A stretch of DNA of 64,000 bases, taken from contig NZ_JACA01000048.1 of NCBI RefSeq assembly GCF_000520995.1, positions 1 through 64,000 of the forward strand. The letters run 5' to 3'. The position numbers and the translations under genes were made by a program. This document shows, piece by piece, positions 37,428-44,056 of the stretch. Each line of letters starts with the position of its first letter. Within the stretch, counting starts at the first letter, position 1. The notes below the pieces were generated by a model. The model was not told the origin of the DNA, made no database searches, and saw nothing but the letters and a program-made list of their open reading frames with translations. This stretch comes from Aquimarina macrocephali JAMB N27 (GTDB taxonomy: Bacteria; Bacteroidota; Bacteroidia; Flavobacteriales; Flavobacteriaceae).

Positions 37428-38879
37428 ATGAATCTAATATCAAGAATTATTGTCGCAAACCTGTTTAAGGTAATACTGTTAATTGCTTCTCTACTCTTTA
37501 TATCAAATATTAATGCCCAATCTTATGCCGTAAATTATAATAAAGGTAAAACCACTATTAAGGTTCAAAATGGCATGTTTGATAATTTCTCGATTAATTA
37601 TGAAGGAGAGATCACATTATCAAATGATGATAAAGATATAATTGCTATTTCTGATGGCGGTTATCTCGAAATAAAAAAATCTGCTTTTGGAAGTAAGCGC
37701 CGGATTGTAATCGAATCCGAAGGTAATGGAAAGCTTAACAAAAAGTATTTTGTTGGTTCTTCTAGAAAAGATTTCAACTCTGAAGGTAAGAAATGGCTTG
37801 GTGAGATTTTGCCAGAAATTGTAAAAACAACAACTTTAGGAGCAAAAGGTAGAATAGATCGACTTTATAATCAGGGCGGTGCCAATATGGTATTTAATGA
37901 AATTAGGTCTTTTGAAAGCGACCACGTAAAATCGGCCTATTTGAAATTAATATTAGAAAAAAATCTATCTCCTCAAGAGATGGAATCACTATTAAGATTA
38001 GCAGGAAAAGAAATAAAATCAGATCACTACCTAGCTGAGCTATTAAGATATAAACAACAAAACTTTTTTGCCTCTAATGCGCTGATATCTGCTTATATAG
38101 AAGCAACAAAAAGTATTGGGTCAGATCACTATGCTACTGTAGTATTAAATACTGCTATTGAAGATGGTAACCTCTCTGATGATCAAATAGGTAAACTATT
38201 TAAGATAACAACAGGAATTGATTCTGATCATTATATGTCTCAGGTACTTATCAATGTAATGAAGAAACGAGAACTAAATGCTACAAACCTTAATCTTTTA
38301 ATTGAAAACTCTAAGCAAATTGGGTCAGATCATTACAAAGCACAAGTATTAAATAGAGCACTAGAGCTTCCAGGTCTTTCTAAAGGTAATTACAATTCTT
38401 TTTTGTCCACATTAGAAGATATTCAATCGGATCATTATATTACTACAGTTCTTTCTAAACTATTGGATAAGAAATTAAATAGTAATGAATTAGGTGAATT
38501 ACTTTCACTTGCAGGAAATTCTGTTGGATCTGATCATTATTTGGTAGAAGTCCTGACCAAGGTTGTAGATAGACAAGGTTTGGATGGTGAGAATATGGAT
38601 ATCTTTATTCGAGCATTATCAAGTGTTAGTTCTGATCATTATGCTTCTGTGGCTTTAATTAAATTAGCAAGAAAAAACCTTAGTAGCGGGCAACTTATAG
38701 ATGTACTTCAAAATGCAACAGGTCAAATAAGTTCGGATCATTATTTATCAGAAACTCTAGTGGCTTTTGCTCCATCGGTTAATAAATCCGGAGATAATGT
38801 AAAAGAAGCGTACCGTAACGCTTGTAAAAATATTTCATCAGAAACATATTTCGGAAGAGCTCTTCGTGCATTAAAATAA
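37428..38879 (+). CDS. Secreted protein with ten 34-residue SDHY repeats
   Basis: 483 residues. The signal peptide runs to about residue 30 (VILLIASLLFISNINA). Residues 31-135 form a beta-rich domain (GYLEIKKSAFGSKRRIVIE). From residue 164 onward the motif SDHY (8 perfect, 2 degenerate) recurs with exact 34-residue spacing (Ser at 164, 198, 232, 266, 300, 334, 368, 402, 436, then 471). Each unit looks like SDHYxxxVLxxLLxxxxLsxxxlxxLLxxA, two helices per unit, so an alpha-solenoid is likely. Similar SD-Y units occur in some Bacteroidota M56/BlaR1-type sensors. It is the first gene of an operon with two kinases and a LytTR regulator, so it is a plausible sensor (inference). Confidence 0.8.
   Translation: MNLISRIIVANLFKVILLIASLLFISNINAQSYAVNYNKGKTTIKVQNGMFDNFSINYEGEITLSNDDKDIIAISDGGYLEIKKSAFGSKRRIVIESEGNGKLNKKYFVGSSRKDFNSEGKKWLGEILPEIVKTTTLGAKGRIDRLYNQGGANMVFNEIRSFESDHVKSAYLKLILEKNLSPQEMESLLRLAGKEIKSDHYLAELLRYKQQNFFASNALISAYIEATKSIGSDHYATVVLNTAIEDGNLSDDQIGKLFKITTGIDSDHYMSQVLINVMKKRELNATNLNLLIENSKQIGSDHYKAQVLNRALELPGLSKGNYNSFLSTLEDIQSDHYITTVLSKLLDKKLNSNELGELLSLAGNSVGSDHYLVEVLTKVVDRQGLDGENMDIFIRALSSVSSDHYASVALIKLARKNLSSGQLIDVLQNATGQISSDHYLSETLVAFAPSVNKSGDNVKEAYRNACKNISSETYFGRALRALK
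37917..38850 (+). repeat. 102-bp in-frame repeat array (SDHY repeats)
   Basis: The SDHY codons start at 37917, 38019, 38121, 38223, 38325, 38427, 38529, 38631 and 38733 (102 bp apart), with a last degenerate unit at 38838. The protein motif is conserved although the DNA has diverged, indicating an old array under selection. Confidence 0.9.
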
Positions 38880-38942
38880 CAATACATATTTCATCCTGCC
38901 AATGGTCTTTTATATATCTGTATTATTGACTATTTTGGTAGG

Positions 38943-39989
38943 ATGAAGTATAGTATAGATCATCATATATACCAACCATCATCAATCGTGAAAAAGTATT
39001 TCACTATCATTTTAGTAGGATTCATTCTAGGAATGCTTACGTATAGTTTTTTGGGGTTTACCCAAGAAGAAGATAATACGAGGCTATTATGGCTATCAGG
39101 ACTTTTGGGGATTATTATAGCCTATATCAATACGATCTTCAATGAAATGTTTAACAAATTTATTTCCTGGAAAAAATACACAGGATTTCGCCTTTTAATA
39201 GGAGTGTTATCCAATACGATCATTTCCTTTCTATTCATAAGTGTTGTTTTATATGGGTATACTTTTATAAAAAATGCACAAATTTCTTTTATTGAAGATT
39301 ATAGCGAAATATTATTAAAACTTGTCATTCTAATATTTTTTGCTTCTCTGGTCTATACGATCATCTATTTTGCAATACATTCTTATTATCAATATGCAAA
39401 AGGCCAAATAATAGCATTACAATTAGAACGAAAACAAACCGAATTACAATTAACAGCACTAAAATCGCAATTAAGCCCTCACTTTTTGTTTAATAGTGTA
39501 AACACAATATCTTCTTTGTTGTTTAGTGATGTAAAAAAAGCAGAATTATTTATTCGAGAACTTGCTAAATCCTATCAATATATTTTAAACAAATACGAAA
39601 GTAAATGGTTAACTGTCGAAGAAGAGTTACGATTTGTGAATTCTTACCACTTTTTATTGCGTACACGATTTAATGATCGTATTAATTTAGAAATTAGATT
39701 GCCAGATTGGGTATTAAAAAGCAAAATCCCACCATTAGCACTTCAAATGTTGATAGAGAATGCTGTAAAACATAATCAAATGACTTCTTCTGAAGTATTA
39801 AAAATAGTTATTACCTGTGATACTCATAATATTAGTGTATCAAATAATAAGACAGTAAAACCTAAAGGAGTGGATTCTTTTAAAATAGGATTAGGTAATA
39901 TTAAATTAAGGTATGATCTAATTTTTAATAAGGCTATCGAGGTAATAGATGATGAACAGTTTACCGTAAAACTTCCTATTGTTTTATGA
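38943..39989 (+). CDS. LytS-like histidine kinase
   Basis: 348 residues. Four membrane helices occupy about 20-145. The phosphoacceptor motif QLSPHFLFNSVNTI has His180, and the ATP-binding domain shows the N box MLIENAVKHN at about residue 272 and a G-rich FKIGLGNIKLRYD. This is the His_kinase/HATPase_c arrangement of kinases that work with LytTR regulators. It should autophosphorylate and pass the phosphate to the response regulator two genes downstream. Confidence 0.93.
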   Translation: MKYSIDHHIYQPSSIVKKYFTIILVGFILGMLTYSFLGFTQEEDNTRLLWLSGLLGIIIAYINTIFNEMFNKFISWKKYTGFRLLIGVLSNTIISFLFISVVLYGYTFIKNAQISFIEDYSEILLKLVILIFFASLVYTIIYFAIHSYYQYAKGQIIALQLERKQTELQLTALKSQLSPHFLFNSVNTISSLLFSDVKKAELFIRELAKSYQYILNKYESKWLTVEEELRFVNSYHFLLRTRFNDRINLEIRLPDWVLKSKIPPLALQMLIENAVKHNQMTSSEVLKIVITCDTHNISVSNNKTVKPKGVDSFKIGLGNIKLRYDLIFNKAIEVIDDEQFTVKLPIVL

Positions 39990-40122
39990 AAAATATACCT
40001 GATAATGTTAGTGTCAACCCAAAGTGATTATGATACGATGCTATACTGATTTGTATTAATACAGATCTTAACTCTAAAACGATAAAAAATGGATGAAACA
40101 AATATTAATAAATTGAAAGCGT

Positions 40123-41157
40123 GTGAATAAGCTGTTTATACATCATCCAATATTTAGAATCATTGGCCCTCTATGTAGTGGTGCTCTAGTGTATCTGCTT
40201 ATTTTATTGGTTAATAATAATGTGACCCAGTTACAAGAAGAATTTCTTGGGCAGGAGTTATATGTGTGTATTGGATTAGCATATCTTATTCAGGAATATT
40301 CTAGAATTTCTTTGTTCTTTTTTGAAAGACTAAAATTTCCAAATTCATTGATAGGTAAGATTATGTTGCAGATTGTCATTTCGGTAATTACCTCTATACT
40401 TTTAGTTTCTGGATCGATGTTTCTATATTTTGATTTGGTATTAGGGTTTACACCAAACAGTTCAGAGCTTGTTATTTTCAATAGTATCTTTTCGGTTATT
40501 ACAATAATATATCTTTCATTATATCTAAGTCATCAGTTTTTACATAAAATAAATACTGAAATAATGACAAAAGAACTATCCCTGAAAGAGGGGATAGAAC
40601 AGGACTTTATTCAATTTAAAAAAGGAATAAACCCTACATTAATGTTTGAAACTTTAGAATCATTGATACTGGTAATGAAAAAGGATACTAATAAAGCAGA
40701 ATTTTTAGTAGATCATTTTTCGGCGGTATACCGATATATCCTTTCTAAAACAACCAAAGAGTTAGTGCCTATTAATGATGAACTCGATGTCTTGGATCAA
40801 TTATTACTTTTGTTTGAATACTTGCCGTACAGAAAAACGAAATTTATTAAAGAAGAATCGATACATACTTTGGTGGTTCCCGGGAGTCTTTTATCCTGTG
40901 CAGAACAGATTATAAGAAGTACAATTGTTTCGAGAGAAACAGAACTTGTTGTGACGATGACTCAGGATTCAAAATATGTTTTATTAAAATACCCGCATCA
41001 GGAAAAGATTAGTTATACTATGGACAGCAATAGTATCAAAGATATTCTGGATATGTATCGATTCTATACAGATATACCAATTACTGTTATCAAAGATGAT
41101 ATTTATATTATAATTTATATACCAAAACTTACTATTGATGAAAGTAGCGATAATTGA
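40123..41157 (+). CDS. Degenerate LytS-like kinase (pseudokinase)
   Basis: 344 residues from the GTG at 40123; a stop (TGA at 40114-40116) precedes it in frame and no early ATG exists. Membrane helices lie at about 10-30, 45-65, 80-103 and 115-137. The phosphoacceptor region reads INPTLMFETLESL where active kinases have SPHFLFNSLN, so Thr172 replaces the phosphorylated His. The N box is also lost: AEQIIRST stands where ENAVKHN is expected. The reading frame is otherwise intact and sits between an active kinase and the response regulator. It most likely acts as a regulatory partner of the active kinase rather than as an enzyme. Confidence 0.82.
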   Translation: MNKLFIHHPIFRIIGPLCSGALVYLLILLVNNNVTQLQEEFLGQELYVCIGLAYLIQEYSRISLFFFERLKFPNSLIGKIMLQIVISVITSILLVSGSMFLYFDLVLGFTPNSSELVIFNSIFSVITIIYLSLYLSHQFLHKINTEIMTKELSLKEGIEQDFIQFKKGINPTLMFETLESLILVMKKDTNKAEFLVDHFSAVYRYILSKTTKELVPINDELDVLDQLLLLFEYLPYRKTKFIKEESIHTLVVPGSLLSCAEQIIRSTIVSRETELVVTMTQDSKYVLLKYPHQEKISYTMDSNSIKDILDMYRFYTDIPITVIKDDIYIIIYIPKLTIDESSDN

Positions 41158-41896
41158 AGACGAACCTTTAGCGGCAGAAAAGTTAGAACGTTACTTGCTG
41201 AAGTATGATTCTGATATCCAGGTGATAGGTAAACTGGCCTCAATAGAAGAAGCTGTACTTTGGATAGATTCACATCAGGAAGAAGTAGATCTTTTTTTTA
41301 TGGATGTTCAGCTTATAGATGGACTTAGCTTTGAGATTTTTAATAAAGTTAAAGTAAATAAACCTGTAATCTTTACTACAGCTTTTGATGAGTTTGCAAT
41401 TGATGCTTTTAAGGTAAATAGTATAGACTATCTTCTAAAACCAGTATTGTTTACAGATCTTTCAAAAGCATTGAAAAAATTGGAAACTCTACGATCTCAG
41501 TTTTTGGGAGGGATTAGTGTTAGTCATGCGGTTAAGAGTATGACTAGTACTGTATATAAGAATAGATTTTTGGTCCGCCTGGGAAATCATATTCATTCTG
41601 TTAAGAGTGAGGATATTTCCTTTTTCTTTGCAGAAGGACGGGATGCATATCTTGTTGCAGAGAACCGAAAAAAATACATGATAGAATATAAATTAGAAAC
41701 TCTTGAAGAATTACTGGAACCCAAAAGTTTTTTTAGAGTAAACCGAACTTTTATCGTCAATATCAATGCTATTGAAGATGTATTGGTCTATTCTAACAGA
41801 CGTTTAAAGCTTACTTTAAGCCAAAACATAGATAAAGAGGTTATTGTAAGTCGGGAAAAAGTTACAGATTTTAAACAGTGGTTTGAAGGGAATTAA
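41138..41896 (+). CDS. LytTR-family response regulator
   Basis: 252 residues from the ATG at 41138 (a TTG three bases earlier is possible). The receiver domain has the acidic pair IIEDEP and phosphoacceptor Asp56 in FFMDVQLIDG, with conserved Thr/Lys (FTTAFDEFA, LLKPV). The C-terminal LytTR DNA-binding domain (about 150-248) shows ISFFFAEGRDAYLV, FFRVNRTFIVNINAI and NRRLKLTLSQ. It overlaps the pseudokinase gene by 20 bp. It is expected to bind the ACAGTTCAA direct repeats at 37313-37342 upstream of its own operon. Confidence 0.94.
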   Translation: MKVAIIEDEPLAAEKLERYLLKYDSDIQVIGKLASIEEAVLWIDSHQEEVDLFFMDVQLIDGLSFEIFNKVKVNKPVIFTTAFDEFAIDAFKVNSIDYLLKPVLFTDLSKALKKLETLRSQFLGGISVSHAVKSMTSTVYKNRFLVRLGNHIHSVKSEDISFFFAEGRDAYLVAENRKKYMIEYKLETLEELLEPKSFFRVNRTFIVNINAIEDVLVYSNRRLKLTLSQNIDKEVIVSREKVTDFKQWFEGN

Positions 41897-41914
41897 AACA
41901 CATGATAATATAAA

Positions 41915-41953
41915 AATTCCTCAACAATGAATATAATTCATTGTTGAGGAATT
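41915..41953. terminator. Bidirectional terminator between the LytTR operon and asnS
   Basis: A 16-bp perfect stem AATTCCTCAACAATGA / TCATTGTTGAGGAATT around a 7-nt loop lies between the convergent genes. It can serve both. Confidence 0.85.
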
Positions 41954-41991
41954 AATCTGATATTTTTAATCTTTAATAAATAGCAGGAAGA

Positions 41992-43434
41992 TTAAAACTC
42001 TGCATTAAGAGGAGTTCTTGGATAAGGGATTACATCACGAATATTACCCATTCCTGTTACAAAAAGAACAAGACGCTCAAACCCAAGTCCAAAACCACTA
42101 TGTGTACACGTACCAAAACGACGAGTATCTAAGTACCACCATAATTCTTCTTCAGGAATATTAAGAGCAGCCATTTTTTCTTTAAGAACATCCAAACGCT
42201 CTTCACGTTGAGAACCACCTACAATTTCTCCAATACCAGGAAATAAGATATCCATAGCTCTTACCGTTTTTCCATCTTCATTAAGTCGCATATAGAACGA
42301 TTTAATATCTGCAGGATAATCAAATAAAATCACAGGGCATTTAAAATGCTTTTCGACAAGAAATCTTTCGTGCTCACTTTGTAAATCAGCACCCCATCCA
42401 TCAATAGGAAATTTAAATTTCTTCTTTTTATTGGGTTTAGAATTTTTAAGAATGTCAATGGCTTCGGTATAACTTACTCGTTTAAAATTGTTTTCTAATA
42501 TAAACTTTAACTTATCTCGTAATAACATTTCGGCACGTTCTGCCTGAGGCTTTTGCTTATCTTCTTGTACCAGACGATTTTCTAAAAACTCAAGATCATC
42601 TTGACAGTTATCCAAAACAAATTGGATTACGTATTTAATAAAATCTTCTGCCAAATCCATATTGCCATCCAGGTCACAGAAAGCAACTTCTGGTTCTACC
42701 ATCCAGAATTCTGCAAGATGCCGGGATGTATTTGAGTTTTCAGCTCTAAAAGTAGGACCAAAAGTATACACCTGGCCTAATCCCATAGCATAAGTCTCAG
42801 CTTCTAATTGGCCAGAAACGGTTAGGTTTGTTTCACCACCAAAAAAATCTTCTTTATAATCAACCTCGCCATTCTCATTTTTCGGAATCTTATTAAGATC
42901 CATATTGGTTACCTTAAATGCTTCTCCAGCACCCTCGGCATCACTTTTTGTAATTACTGGTGTATGTACGTAGTAAAAATCATTCTTTTGAAAATATTCA
43001 TGTATTGCAAAAGATAATTTTGAGCGCACTCTCATGATGGCTCCAAAGGTATTGGTACGAACTCTTAGGTGAGCTTGCTCACGTAATTTTTCTAGTGTAT
43101 GTCGTTTTGGAGATAAGATAGTAAGTTTTAATTCTTCCGGATCAGCATCTCCTTCGATTTCTACATTAGATATCTGGATCTCTACACGCTGTCCTTTTCC
43201 TTGACTTTCTGTAAGAGTACCGGTTATCGCAATTGCTGCCCCAACATTTATCCTGCTTTGGACAGCAGCGTCGATTGTATTATCTTCTAAAACACACTGA
43301 ATATTATTAATAGTTGATCCATCATTAACCGCTATAAAACGATCATTTCTAAAAGAACGAACCCAGCCTTTAACAAGTACGGGCTGTAATAGCTTATCAC
43401 TTTGTAGTACCTCTATTATTTTAGTATGTTTCAT
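41992..43434 (-). CDS. asnS: Asparaginyl-tRNA synthetase
   Basis: 480 residues. The N-terminal OB-fold anticodon-binding domain (GWVRSFRNDRFIAVNDGS) is followed by the class II core: motif 2 TFGPTFRAENSNTSRHLAEFWM and motif 3 GLGFERLVLFVTGMGNIRDV. The ending YPRTP is typical of AsnRS, as opposed to AspRS. The enzyme charges tRNA-Asn in translation. A -7 box lies at 43531-43524 on the minus strand. Confidence 0.97.
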   Translation of the reverse strand: MKHTKIIEVLQSDKLLQPVLVKGWVRSFRNDRFIAVNDGSTINNIQCVLEDNTIDAAVQSRINVGAAIAITGTLTESQGKGQRVEIQISNVEIEGDADPEELKLTILSPKRHTLEKLREQAHLRVRTNTFGAIMRVRSKLSFAIHEYFQKNDFYYVHTPVITKSDAEGAGEAFKVTNMDLNKIPKNENGEVDYKEDFFGGETNLTVSGQLEAETYAMGLGQVYTFGPTFRAENSNTSRHLAEFWMVEPEVAFCDLDGNMDLAEDFIKYVIQFVLDNCQDDLEFLENRLVQEDKQKPQAERAEMLLRDKLKFILENNFKRVSYTEAIDILKNSKPNKKKKFKFPIDGWGADLQSEHERFLVEKHFKCPVILFDYPADIKSFYMRLNEDGKTVRAMDILFPGIGEIVGGSQREERLDVLKEKMAALNIPEEELWWYLDTRRFGTCTHSGFGLGFERLVLFVTGMGNIRDVIPYPRTPLNAEF

Positions 43435-43523
43435 CTGTTTTTTAAATATTATTTGTTTTTGATCTTATATCTACTAATAGAATTGGTAGGCGTAAAACCA
43501 AAGATGTTTGAATTTTGAGGTAG

Positions 43524-43531
43524 CAAAGATA
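43524..43531 (-). promoter_or_regulatory. asnS -7 box
   Basis: TATCTTTG on the minus strand is an exact TAnnTTTG match, giving a leader of about 85 nt. Confidence 0.5.
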
Positions 43532-43671
43532 ATTTTTTAATCCGATTGAAGCATAATCTTATGAATCCAAAAAAGGTATAGTAATCAAAATATATTTTGA
43601 TGTTCTTTTTTGGACCGGCAACCTAGTATAATCAAAATACCAAAATCTGACGTTTTTCGGAAATATTATTC

Positions 43672-43686
43672 TACGTAAAAACCGTA
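43672..43686. promoter_or_regulatory. TACG-N7-CGTA palindrome, second copy
   Basis: TACGTAAAAACCGTA has the same arms and spacing as the element at 36048-36062. Confidence 0.4.
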
Positions 43687-43860
43687 AATAGGTATGTTTT
43701 CGATTGAAAAACAGATGTTTTTTAGAGTTTTTTTGATAAAATACCGTAAAAGAAGGAAGTTTTTATTAATATTTAATATACTGCAAATCAGTAACTTAAA
43801 TACTGTTTTGTTAAATTTTACTTGTTTAAATAGTGTTAAAGTTTATGTTGTTTGTATAAA

Positions 43861-43879
43861 AAGGGGATTTTTCCCCCCT
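43861..43879. repeat. GGGG/CCCC inverted repeat, copy 3
   Basis: AAGGGGATTTTTCCCC with a following AGGTATT. It lies 33 bp before a TATCTTGC box on the plus strand and is closely similar to the element at 50521. Confidence 0.6.
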
Positions 43880-43919
43880 ATTAGGTATTTCAAAATATAA
43901 AAAGGGGCAGTATCTTGCA

Positions 43920-44020
43920 TATGCAATTATGACGATTGTGTTTACGTTAAGTTTAGTTCGATAGGTTTTGGGGTAATCTATCTTACAGAAGTCCCGCTAG
44001 TTTCTAGCGGGGCTTTTTTT
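43920..44020 (+). ncRNA. Candidate small RNA with its own terminator
   Basis: The plus strand here has no coding gene, yet contains a promoter-like TATCTTGC (43911-43918), a hairpin GATAGGTT/AATCTATC (43960-43967 with 43975-43982, one G-U pair) with loop TTGGGGT, and a strong intrinsic terminator (43989-44020) whose T-run faces the plus strand only. Both flanking genes are on the minus strand, so the terminator needs a plus-strand transcript. Length would be about 100 nt. No known RNA family was recognised. Confidence 0.45.
43989..44020 (+). terminator. Plus-strand intrinsic terminator
   Basis: Stem CCCGCTAG / CTAGCGGG extended by four more pairs, loop TTT, then seven T. On the minus strand no T-run follows, so it does not suit the exporter gene at 44057. 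Confidence 0.85.
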
Positions 44021-44056
44021 ATGAAGATATTACGTATTCTTTGTGCTTTATTTCCT

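Larger units (their letters stand above)
43435..43910. other. Intergenic region before asnS: promoter and palindromes
   Basis: It contains the asnS promoter box, a TACG-N7-CGTA palindrome (43672-43686) and the GGGG/CCCC element (43861-43879). An open frame at 43694-43900 has no start context or homology-like features and is not called. Confidence 0.5.

Noticed and set aside
43694-43900. 68-codon open frame on the plus strand upstream of the candidate RNA
   Set aside because: Composition is random-like (Lys/Phe/Ile-rich), there is no start context, and it overlaps the palindrome. It is not supported as a gene.
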